Source: Paralithodes platypus
Lineage: Eukaryota; Arthropoda; Malacostraca; Decapoda; Lithodidae
DNA length: 64,000 nt
Direction of reading: 5' to 3'
NCBI GenBank assembly: GCA_032716605.1
Contig: CM064481.1
Location: 22,314,811-22,378,810, forward strand
Shown here: positions 54,712 through 64,000 of the stretch, piece after piece
Position numbering within the stretch: the first letter of the stretch is position 1
Layout of the letters: each line of letters begins with the position of its first letter
The notes under the pieces: generated by a model
Told to the model about the DNA's origin: nothing
Database searches by the model: none
What the model saw: only the letters and a program-made list of their open reading frames with translations
Position numbers and translations under genes: made by a program

Positions 54712-56838
54712 CCTGTGGTGTTTCACTACCTTATCTTTTCCTTTGCATTCCGTCGCAACTTGTACAACACTCTTCGGAACCACCTGTCTGCCATACGGGA
54801 GCCTTTTGTGGCCTTTGACGGGGTTGGCCGTCTCTCAGCAAGGGCTGACATTTTTCATGGACCCCTGTTTTCGGCTTCGGCCGCCCCCGCGCCAGATTCC
54901 GCCTCAGTGGCCTCTGGTGGAAGCTCTAACCCTCCTCCCTACGCCCGTTTCCACTACCGTAAAATGCCGTAACTTCGGACATTTTTAGCGTTTTCAATTA
55001 ATAACGATGTGTAGAATGGTACCAAATGTTTTATGTTGGTGTCATTGAGTAGCCAGGGAGATTACCTACTGAATCCATAAAAAAAAAAAATCTATACCTT
55101 CACCTTGCGTGGCATATAAACTATTTTGTGACGTCCGAGGTTAGGATCATAATTCCTATCTTCGGACGGGTGTTCCTAACCTCGGACACGCATATATTTG
55201 CCCTTTAAACGAGAGTACTGTTCACACTACCCTAACATCGTACACCAGTAACCAAACTTCGGACATTTCGGAGGTTTTAAAAAAAAAATATCCAAAATTG
55301 CACATTCCTGTGTAGACTTATACACATGTATATACATATAACCAAACATATCTCCTTTCTTTGGCACATGATTTCATATCACAGTAATAGGGATTATATC
55401 ACATTACAGTACAGACATGTATTTATGTGATGATATGAACACACTAATGTTCAGGAACTTTTGTAAACGTATTTTTTTTGTTTTTGTGTATCACATATGC
55501 CTCAAATTATATAAAATAGTTGTTCTAGAATGCAAAACATAACTTCACATAATTAGCGATATGCTACTTACTTAACCTTACTTAAGGTTGCTGTATGCAT
55601 ATTGTAATACACTAATACTTATAATAAGACCTTTACACATTATATTGGTTTTACTAATACACATATACCAACAAACATGCACATATACTAACAGGCACAC
55701 ATATCACAGACACATGTTGTAGAGAGATGAACCCAAATAATATAATCATGCTATCACAATGGTACCAGGTACTGCACTGTTCATTAGGTACGTACGTAGG
55801 TACGTAAAATTTTAGCATGTCCGAAGTTTAGGTTAGTTTTTTACCTGTCCGAAGTTAGGATTCATTTCTAAAAAAAACAGTCATTATTAAATTAATTACA
55901 AAATTATGCATGAATAAGTAATAAAATAGTTTATCGGGTATTACTGACAACACTTTTCTCTGTATTATCATACTTACCACTACCATACAACCACATTTGT
56001 TTGTCCTAGGCAGACAAAGTTTTGCAGGGTTACAATTAACATAAATTTTTTTCATCGGATTCAAGAATTTTTTTCTTCCATATATTTTCGTGCTAGTTCC
56101 ATAGTAGTTATACACAATAGTCTTTGAATATTACCCAAACTACCCATATATTTATTTTTCGCATATAATAAACCATCTTCCAATAACCGTGAAGTATTAC
56201 ATATTTTCGCGAAATGTCCGAAGTTTGGGTGCAGTCCGAAGTTACGGCATTTTACGGTACCTACCCAACGCCTGAGCACTTGCTTGAAACGGCATTGTTT
56301 CTTTTTGCGTTCGCTACGGGGGAGAGAGTCTCGGAGATGGCTGCCTTGTCTGGGGCCCTGAATTCCTTGCTTTTTTCTCCCGTCCTCAGGGCGGTCATTT
56401 TGGCCCCGTTTGTTCGTTTTGTGGCTACGACTGGACGTGAGACGCACGTTTTTCAGCCGTTCGTTGTTCCACAAGCGATAACGTGTTCCTCATACGCTAT
56501 GCCCGGTGAAAGCCCTGCATACGTATGTGCGCTCCTCCAGGCCGGTGTCGGGTGTGGCGCTGTGGGTGACACCACAGGCCGGTAGGGGCCTAGGCAAGCG
56601 TGCGGTGGGGATTAGCCTGTGTCGGGTGATTCGTGCCAGTCATCCTGTCATTCAAGGGTTGGCTCACGACATACGTTCGTATGCTGCTAAGATTAGTTTT
56701 CCTCTTACTCGTTCACTCACAGATTTTGCCAACACAGGGCTCTGGTCTTCCCACAACACGTTTGTCGCTTCCTATCTGTCCGTGTCCTTGGGCAGGCCGG
56801 GTCGTCCTTCTGTTGCGTTGGGCCAAAGGGTTCACTAG
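54712..56838 (+). pseudogene. DIRS-like tyrosine recombinase, right arm, split by element D
   Basis: First part 54712-54956: VFHYLIFSFAFRRNLYN, RNHLSAIREPFVAFDGV. After element D, 56260-56585: TYPTPEHLLETALFLFAFAT, GERVSEMAAL (first Arg). Then frame 56506-56838: KALHTYVRSSRPVSGVALW, GLAHDIRSYAAKISFPL (H-x-x-R), LWSSHNTFVASYLSVSLG (Tyr). There is one frameshift near 56510-56585 besides the insertion. Confidence 0.85.
54957..56257. mobile_element. TA-flanked element, family D
   Basis: 1301 bp with TA at 54955-54956 and 56258-56259. The ends are inverted repeats (CCGTAAAATGCCGTAACTTC and its complement). About nine copies of TTCGGAC/GTCCGAA lie in the terminal regions and interior. An 86-codon frame at 55855-56115 (minus) has no recognised motif, so the element looks non-autonomous. 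The TA duplication suggests a Tc1/mariner-type mechanism. Confidence 0.85.
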
Positions 56839-57695
56839 GGGTATTACCTGTACTGTTCTTTCAGTCTGTGTGCCTCCGACTATCCTTTCCTTTCCATATA
56901 GGGGGGAGACGGGTGTTTATGAAGTACACGTACTTATCTAATATATGTACTAATTACCTAAGGTTCATCCTTGCCTAGGTTAAGGAATTGATTTATTTTA
57001 ATCTATGCCTTATACCAATTTCTTTCAGGAAATAATTACGTGCTGGTCACTTATATTGTGTATCACGCGATTCATGCTGTACTAAATTTGTACTGTATAT
57101 ATATTTCTTCCACTCATTATACTTTTGGGTATTCATACTGTCTGCAGAAGGGGGGCCATCCTGTTATTCATAATCATCTTTATGAAATGCATCTATCTTT
57201 GCCTTAGGCTAAGTTCTTCCATTGAATTGACATGACTGTACTTGACCATTCTTAATATGCACCTGTCAGTACACTCCTTTAATATAAACTCTCTTGTTTA
57301 TGTCTGTCTTTCCGTGGTCTTGATCTGTTACTAATGGCTAAAGTTTTGTTTTCTGCTTGGATGTCCGCCTCCAATGTGGTACTCTAGCTCTACGTTGGAT
57401 AACATAGAGGCTACTACTAAATTGGGAGGTTTGACGCCTCCCAAAGAACCAAATAAGGAAAACCTTCTATTTGTTAATAGCCTCGTAGTATCCAACGTCA
57501 TAGTATCCCGCCCTCGCGCCGTACCCCTGACCATCCAATCTAGTCTATTTAACTTTATACCAGGATGATCTAATTAACCCAGTCGAGTTGCACGGGAAGC
57601 TCACGAAGAAGTAGTAAGGAGCCTAGATCGCAGATGGGCAAAATTCTTCAACTTTCTCTTCTCTTTCTCACCCATTTTTTTGTTTTTTTCTTTAA

Positions 57696-58175
57696 CCCTC
57701 TCACCACGGAAGGGCTCTTGAACGCCCATAAAAAAGCATATAACAGGTACCCGGAAGGCCTCTTGAACGCCCAGTGGTTGAAAGCCTGTGAGCTTCGTGT
57801 GCGAGGCGTCGGTCCGACGCATGTAAACAACAGCCGGCTGGACCGACGCCCCGCATCTCCGGCCACAAGAAGGAGAGCGTCGCTTGTTCGTGTGTGCCTG
57901 TATGTTGTTGTTAAGTATCGAAAAGTGGTGTAAAGTGGCTGTTTTGGCCATAAAGTTATCTCCAATGAAATCATCATCACAGCTCAACCAGTTGACTTAG
58001 AGAGCTCTACTTAATGCCATTCTACAGGTAAATAACACAGCTACGCTTGGGGATGCGCGGGAATGCGGGAAGCAGTCTGATTAACGAATATACGGTAGCC
58101 TAGCCTAGACGTTTTTCGGCCAAAACACCCGGGTTTCGAGGAATATATATATAATACATAGCCGGGGCTGGAGGG
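57696..58175 (+). mobile_element. family C TTAA element, intact copy
   Basis: TTAA at 57692-57695 and 58176-58179, 480 bp. The left end CCCTCTCACCACGGAAGGGC has two copies of CGGAAGG.CTCTTGAACGCC with a 45-bp period. The right end is GCCGGGGCTGGAGGG. The empty site is visible in the left arm of the inverted repeat as CACTAGTTTAAAGAAA (about 50317). Confidence 0.95.
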
Positions 58176-58865
58176 TTAAACTAGTGACTCAAACGTGTGT
58201 ACAACGTACCTAGTAGAGAATGTAGGTGCTACTCTAGAAGTTATCGATTAATCGCGCTAGTGGTTTCGATAATTGGTCGCTCCCAGAGCTGAGCGGAATT
58301 ATGCAATAGTATATAGCTCTACGTTGGATACTACGAGGCTACTACCAAATAGAAGGATTTCCTTATTTGGTTCTTTGGGAGGCATCAAACCTCCCAATAC
58401 CCCCCTTACCCCAGGGGGTAAGGGGGCCTTCATCTAATGGTGGAGGAAAAAAAGAACATGCCTCACGTGACCAACAGCCATTATTATGCAATAAAGTCTT
58501 TATCTTAACACTGTCTGGTATGGCACTGCTGAGGATGGTGGGGTGTGGATAGGTGCCACAGGGGACTGAATCTTACCTGGGTGCTGTTTAGCACCACACC
58601 TGTGTCAGCAACAGTGTTTGCATGTTGGGGCAGGACTTTATTGTTCTATAATCCAATTGCCTAATATACAGTAGAGTCTTGTTATGGTGCTGTCTTTTTG
58701 TAACACTGTTAAGGCTGGTGTGGTTGCAGATATTGCATGTGCAAGTGCTGCAGGGAGACTCTGTTGAGTCTTGCTGAGGCATGGTTAGCATTATACCAAC
58801 ATCAGCCACAGTGATGACTTGGTGGGGCAGTGCTGTGGCAGGACTTTATTTTGTACTACAGTACA

Positions 58866-59010
58866 CAACAGGGTTGCCTGGAACGCCGCCATTAGGACAA
58901 GAGACTGAAACTGCACGTATGTGAGGAGCACTCAGTCTTAAAATTTTATGTATGTATATATGTATGTATCTATCCATGTTCTCAGTTTCTTCTCATATAC
59001 TGTATATGTA
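58866..59010. other. unassigned spacer
   Basis: No feature was recognised apart from short ATGTATGTATATATGTATG repeats. Confidence 0.5.
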
Positions 59011-59754
59011 CCGTAAAACTGGGTAACTTCGGAAATTTTTCGAGGCTTTTTAACAATTTATCCTGAGTGTAAACACATTATAGAGATTTAACTAGGTCAA
59101 GTGATGTGTGGTGATAGTGCGCGGTAATCCAGGAAGCCTCCTAAAATTATCCCCCATAATAAGAGCTATCCTTATCCTAAATGATGTCCGAAGTCATCTT
59201 GAAAAGTGGAAAACTTCGGACATGTATGGATAACTTCGGACATAGTGTTTTCTTATGGAAAATGATTGCCAATAAAGCTGGGATAACTTCGGACAAATGG
59301 AGGGGAACTTCGGACGTACGTTCGTGGTTTTATTTCATTCATTTTTCGGCTCCTACTATTTTATATGAATATTTTATTATTGCTGCTTATTCCTGTCCAA
59401 TGTCTTACTGAAAAATGCAGTCAATACTTTTAGGCCTGTATAATTAGTATAGGAGGGGGTTATATACGATGTTTAACATATATTTTTTTTGGATCTGTTC
59501 TCGTTAGGCATTGAGCTCACTCTTAGAAAATATTGAGCAGGAAAAATAACCAATGCTGTCAAATCAATAACTCGAAAATTAACTAGGCCTAGTGAAAATA
59601 TATAGGTACCGGTATGTATACTATATCACTGCATATACATTTTTATGAATTTGAGCATTTTTATAGGTATAACGTATGTGTTGGTGTTTCTTACAGCAGA
59701 TAAAAAATTTTTTGGACAAGATATATGCCTCTCCTAATTTATATATATTATAAA
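59011..59754 (+). mobile_element. fragment of a family D-related TA element, then unassigned AT-rich DNA
   Basis: TA then CCGTAAAACTGGGTAACTTC. The interior has ATGTCCGAAGTC, AACTTCGGACAT (twice), AACTTCGGACAAATGG and AACTTCGGACGTACG up to about 59320. The opposite end was not found. The stretch 59330-59754 holds nothing recognisable. Confidence 0.55.
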
Positions 59755-60517
59755 AGCAGAATTACATCCTGGAGGGTGGTCAGAACCTTAGGCTCTGACC
59801 ACCTCCCGATCATTATCACCACCAAAACCAGACTCACCCCAGCTAGCCACAAACACACATACACCAATTATAAAAGAGCTAACTGGGAAGCATTCACAAA
59901 TGAGACAGAACAACACTTCACAACTCTAAACAGTACACCCATCACTAACATCAACAATGCTGTACACATACTCAATAAAACTATCCAAAACGCTGACAAG
60001 AAACACATTCCAAGAGGTAACAGAAAAAGACACAACCCCAACTTCACACCAGAAATTCAAAACCTCATCAGACAACGCGACATACTGAAACACTCCCCAG
60101 CACCCCACACACAAGACATCACACAACAAATTCAAGCACTCAACACCCAAACTAACAACAAAATACAAGAACAACAAAAACTAAATTGGAATAACTTCCT
60201 ACAAACACTTGATCACAAAACAAACCCCAAAAAACTCTACAAAACACTAAACAGCATCACACTTTCCAACAGCAACACAACACAATCACATGCTGCAATC
60301 ACAACAACAGACTCTACTCCTTCATGTAAACAACAAGCAAACACTCTCATCAATCACTTCTCACATGTCAGCCACCTAAAACCTCACAAAGACGACCGAC
60401 GTGTCATCCGACGTAAGAGACAATTCCCCACAGACCCTGACTATACACCCTTCACCAATCACCAGACAAAGCATATCATCAACAATCTCAAGCACTCACC
60501 CGCCTGTGGCCTAAATA
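59755..60517 (+). pseudogene. outer non-LTR element: endonuclease end and RT linker
   Basis: Plus-strand frame with the endonuclease terminal motif LGSDHLPIIITT, then a Lys/Asn/Thr/Gln-rich linker (TYTNYKRANWEAFTNET, RKRHNPNFTPEIQNLIRQRD, NPKKLYKTLNS). It ends at HIINNLKHSPACGLN, where the CR1/L2-like element is inserted. It continues at 62530. The coding strand is rich in A and C. The 5' end is truncated. Confidence 0.75.
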
Positions 60518-62525
60518 ATAATAATAATAATAAGCATGTTACTTATTTCTCATAAGCGCCAATTTTTCCGAAGAATTCACTAGCGCTCGAAAAGAGAAAG
60601 AAAAAAGAACAAAAATCAATGCATCAAAAGAAGGCTCATATACAACACACATTTAACAATTACCAGCAGTGGCAAAATAGCCTAAACTCTATAGCCATCT
60701 GTCATGACACCTCTCTCAAGATCATAGCTTCTCTCAAAGAGAAAAGTCTTAAGTTGTCTCTTGAAGCATTCAACAGAACTCAGTTGTCTCATGGACAGCG
60801 GCAACCTGTTATACAACCTCGGAGCCATGTAGGAAAATGACCTCTCAAAGAAAGAAGACTGCTGGAAAGCCCTTGGTTCATCAAGACGAAAAGGGTCATT
60901 GTCATGACGCACAACTACACCATGGTGTGCCGGTGGGCGCCTGAGCAGCTCCGCAAGGTACCTAGGCTCACCAAATTTGAGAACCTTAAAAGTCACCAAA
61001 CACAACTTAAATTCTATTCTTGCTCTTACTGGCAGCCAGTGCAGTTCTATGTGAAGAGATGTAGTAGGAGTTCTAGGTGGAACACCAAAAATTAGTCTTG
61101 CGGCCCTGTTAAGAACAGGCTGAACTTTCTTCAAAATATAATTTGGAAGACCCACCAACAGGGCATTGCAATAATCAACACGAGAGAAGACCAATGAGTG
61201 AACCAACGTCAGGAGGCAACGTCTGGTTATAAACGGCTTCACCAAATAGAGATTTCTGATGTGCAAGTAACAACTTTTAACTATCTGGTTTACATGCTCT
61301 TTGAAATCTAATCGGGAGTTCACATATACACCCAGATTTCGAACAGAGTTGGCCGGTCGCAGCTGAGATCCACCAACATTGATGGAGAGGGCACCTACTA
61401 TATCATCAGCTCTTCTATTTCCTCGGATGATGAGAATATCAGTTTTACCATCATTTAGTTTAAGTTTTCTCGCTCTCATCCACTTCTTGATATCAGACAT
61501 CAACAATTCCATCTTACTCCGTATATCAACTATATTTGTGATTCTCACATAAATCTGGGTGTCATCTGCATAAAAGTGAAAGGTGACATTATGTGCACGA
61601 AGCAGAAGAGACAAACTGCTAATATAAATTATAAATAGGATAGGACCCAAAACTGATCCCTGCGGAACACCATACTGCAGGGGTGTCGAGTCCGAGACCA
61701 CTTGATTTACCATCACACTCTGGGATCTACCTGACAAGTACGACCCAAGAAGCAAGAGAGCGGAGTCACGCACACCACAATCATAAAGATCACTCAATAA
61801 CAACTCGTGATCCACTGTGTCAAAAGCTGCAGAGAGATCAAGCAAGACCAATAGTGAGGCCACACCATTGCAAATGTTCTCAACTAGATCATTATGTACT
61901 CTAATCAATGCTGTTTCAGTTGAATGATGCTGTCGGTAAGCAGACTGAAAAATTGGGATAGTTTCATTCTGCTGAAGTAGTGGTTGTAATTGGTCAAGTA
62001 TTGCACGCTCTAATATCTTTGATATGAAGGACAGGTTGGAGACAGGACGATAGTTCAACATGTTCTCAACATCAAGTCCAGGTTTCTTTAGAGTAGGTCG
62101 GAGTAGTGCATGCTTTTCAGAATGTGGGAAGCTACCTTCAGAGAAGCACTTATTAATTATTTTGGAAATAAACTCAACTGTGTGATCATACTCTTGGTAG
62201 CTTGGAAACATTTATGGGATCCAACGGGCAAAATGTTTTATTGAGGTTTCTTATGTAGGACGAGATCATGTCCACCTCTACTGAGTGAAAGGATGAGAGG
62301 ACATTATTAGGAATGTGTCGGGGTTGGAGTACAACTGAAAGTTCTTCACCAACAGAAGCATCATCCAATTCCTGTCTTATGCGAGTTATCTTGCCAGCAA
62401 AAAATGCCACAAAGTTGGCAGCCAACTCGGCATCAGGTACAGAAGGTCTTAAGCTGACTCTTGTTTTTCCAAGTAAACTGTTTACAATTGAAGCCAACCT
62501 CCTCTGGTCGTTACCACACGAGTCA
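60518..62525 (-). mobile_element. CR1/L2-like non-LTR element, 5'-truncated
   Basis: Minus strand, with an (AAT)n microsatellite tail at 60518-60537. It is inserted within the outer non-LTR RT gene. The right boundary, near 62510-62530, is approximate. Confidence 0.8.
60682..62497 (-). pseudogene. CR1/L2-like reverse transcriptase, one frameshift
   Basis: Frame 62497-62186 has FVAFFAGKITRIRQEL and NKTFCPLDPI, the usual run-up to a CR1/L2 RT. A frameshift near 62195-62211 leads to the 509-residue frame 62211-60682. That frame has NYRPVSNLSFISKILERAIL, FQSAYRQHHSTETALIRVHN, LVLLDLSAAFDTVDHELLL (first catalytic Asp), YGVPQGSVLGPILFIIY and FHFYADDTQIYVRI (YADD). It also has NLGVYVNSRLDFKEHVNQIV, ELHWLPVRARIEFKLCLVTF, RRPPAHHGVVVRHDND and YMAPRLYNRLP. 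The RT domain itself is undamaged. The endonuclease is missing, so the element is dead on arrival but probably young. Confidence 0.9.
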
Positions 62526-62529
62526 ACTT

Positions 62530-64000
62530 ATGTTAGACAACATAAGCATCATACACCTCAGACACCTGGGACCACAAGGCATACAAGCACTCACTAACAT
62601 ATCAAACTACAGCTATTCACACAACACAATACCAGACATTTGGAAGCATGGTATCATCATCACATTCCCCAAACCCAACAAAGACCCCACACTACCCTCC
62701 TCACACCGCCCCATCACACTCCTTTGCTCCCCCTCCAAAGTCATGGAATGCCTAGTATTACAACTAATTACACCTGACCTACCACTAGCTCCAACACATG
62801 GCTTTAGGCCACTGCACTTCACAAACACTCTTCTCACAGACCTAACACAAAGAGCTTTCGACGGCATCAATTCAGCTAGACCACCACACAGATCACTATT
62901 AGCCACACTCGACATTAGTAAAGCCTTCGATGCCATCCCCCGCCACAACCTAACAAACAAAATCTACAACACAAACATGCACAACAACACAAAAAGGTGG
63001 CTGGCCAACTTCCTAGCAGGCAGATGTGCACACGTATCTTTTGCCGGTCAGTCATCTAAAATCAGAAACTTTCCAAACGGAGTCCCACAAGGATCCGTCC
63101 TATCGCCCGCACTCTTCAATCTGTACATGCACGATATAACTACACCCAATACGCCCCAAATAAACTTAGCCTCCTATGCAGATGACATAACACTCACATG
63201 CATACACCATGACCCAAAAAGAGCAACAGATCTCCTTCAACCCTATCTCAACACACTACATGGCTGGTGCACTACAAACAGACTTAATCTAGCCCCAGCC
63301 AAATCCACCGCAACCCTGCTCACAAGTTGGACAGGAGAACACGAATACATCCCTCAACTCACCATAAACAACACACCCCTAACACATACACACACACCCA
63401 AAATCCTAGGAGTAACATATGATACTCATATGACATTCAAACAGCACACCACAAACATTAAAAAGAAACTGACACCCAGACTTAACGCCCTCAGGTCACT
63501 TGCTCACACAAAATTTGGACACAACAAAGAAACTACCACCACAGTATATAAACAATACATAAGATCAGTGATGGAATACGCAAGCCCAGCCTGGGCTTCT
63601 AACCTAGCTGAAACACATCATAAGACCTTACAGACTATTCAAAACAAAGCCCTGAAGATCATTACAGGCTGCACAGCTACTGCACCCACAGATCACCTAC
63701 ATCAAGAAACCAAAATCCTCAAAGTCAAAGACCATCTGGACATGAGAGGCACTCAATTCCTGGCAGCAGCCTCCACGAACCAAGACCACCCACTAAACTA
63801 CATGGCAACACACCCACAGACACCAAGAAATATCAAACAACACCCAGCACACGGTATCACACACAATTATTGTCCTCTCTCCCTCCCTGCCCACCCCGAA
63901 CCAACTTCCAGAAGCACATCCATACTCATATCGCTCACCGATCCATCCACTCACTCACAGACAACACGCAGCTGCATGCACGACCTCCCAAAATCCATCC
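62530..64000 (+). CDS. outer non-LTR element: reverse transcriptase, open to the window edge
   Basis: Plus-strand frame without a stop from 62530 to 64000. It has WKHGIIITFPKPNKDPTLPS, SHRPITLLCSPSKVMECLVL, THGFRPLHFTNTLLTDLTQR, LATLDISKAFDAIPRHNL (first catalytic Asp), FPNGVPQGSVLSPALFNLYM and SYADDITLTC (YADD). It also has KILGVTYDTHMTFKQHTTN, RSVMEYASPAWASN and IQNKALKIITGCTATAP. It is the continuation of the gene interrupted at 60517. Codons avoid G at third positions. The order endonuclease-RT and the RT motifs fit the jockey-like group of non-LTR elements. Confidence 0.85.
   Translation, partial: MLDNISIIHLRHLGPQGIQALTNISNYSYSHNTIPDIWKHGIIITFPKPNKDPTLPSSHRPITLLCSPSKVMECLVLQLITPDLPLAPTHGFRPLHFTNTLLTDLTQRAFDGINSARPPHRSLLATLDISKAFDAIPRHNLTNKIYNTNMHNNTKRWLANFLAGRCAHVSFAGQSSKIRNFPNGVPQGSVLSPALFNLYMHDITTPNTPQINLASYADDITLTCIHHDPKRATDLLQPYLNTLHGWCTTNRLNLAPAKSTATLLTSWTGEHEYIPQLTINNTPLTHTHTPKILGVTYDTHMTFKQHTTNIKKKLTPRLNALRSLAHTKFGHNKETTTTVYKQYIRSVMEYASPAWASNLAETHHKTLQTIQNKALKIITGCTATAPTDHLHQETKILKVKDHLDMRGTQFLAAASTNQDHPLNYMATHPQTPRNIKQHPAHGITHNYCPLSLPAHPEPTSRSTSILISLTDPSTHSQTTRSCMHDLPKSI

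Larger units (their letters stand above)
54347..58396 (+). mobile_element. DIRS-like element 3, right arm
   Basis: Plus strand. A gag-type fragment (about 54380-54711, FSPSRRTSHDLIREIEEE) is joined directly to recombinase sequence (VFHYLIFSFAFRRNLYN), so RT and RNase H are deleted. It is followed by a 3' region and terminal repeat up to about 58396. Insertions D (54957-56257) and a family C copy (57696-58175) interrupt it. Confidence 0.75.
48321..58865. repeat. large imperfect inverted repeat
   Basis: Outer ends: GTACTGTAGTACAATAAAGT near 48321 pairs with ACTTTATTTTGTACTACAGT near 58865. Pairing continues inwards through 48330-48655, 49925-51036 and 51523-52510 on the left. The right partners are 58441-58865, 58180-58440, 56260-57690 and 54712-54956. 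Each arm carries its own later insertions. The central part (52.5-54.7 kb) is not paired. Confidence 0.85.

Noticed and set aside
55855..56115. 86-codon minus-strand frame inside element D
   Set aside because: No transposase motif, and AT-rich. Most likely chance.

Overview
This is eukaryotic DNA, most likely from an arthropod and plausibly a decapod crustacean. That is an inference from the mixture of DIRS-like, piggyBac-like, Tigger/mariner-like and non-LTR elements, from an intronless multi-finger C2H2 gene, and from a short interstitial TTAGG-type stretch at 16251-16285. No bacterial operons, rRNA, CRISPR array or convincing tRNA gene was seen. Nearly all of the window is transposable elements inserted into one another. 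The only candidate host gene is the 19-finger zinc-finger gene at 44010-45899 (minus strand).

Layout: 1.5-2.95 kb holds three TTAA-targeting elements nested inside each other. A decaying non-LTR element lies at 5.3-7.0 kb. A piggyBac-type transposase gene (7.6-10.4 kb, minus) follows; its outer end at 10540-10609 is the same sequence as the end of a ~600-bp non-autonomous family (family A, seven copies here). Rearranged mariner-like and Tigger-like relics occupy 14.4-17.1 kb. DIRS-like element 1 (gag-like ORF, RT, RNase H, tyrosine recombinase) spans about 17-27.7 kb and is split by a family A copy and by a non-LTR element that itself carries a family C copy that carries another family A copy. 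DIRS-like element 2 (27.7-37.0 kb) has ~270-bp inverted terminal repeats, long degenerate arrays and a repeated 14-bp palindrome. A second copy of the same non-LTR family (37.5-41.0 kb) is split by family B and family C copies. The zinc-finger gene follows. From 48.3 to 58.9 kb is a large imperfect inverted repeat made of two DIRS-like 3' halves facing outward, with arm-specific insertions. The window ends in a non-LTR element (59.75 kb to beyond the edge) interrupted by a CR1/L2-like element.

How the parts relate: the piggyBac-type transposase is the obvious candidate to move family A, and perhaps families B and C. All three duplicate TTAA, begin TTAACC, and carry two tandem copies of a ~20-bp motif at one end only. 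The transposase appears frameshifted just before its C-terminal cysteine-rich domain, so this copy is probably impaired. The DIRS and non-LTR reading frames are also broken, except the open frame at the right edge.
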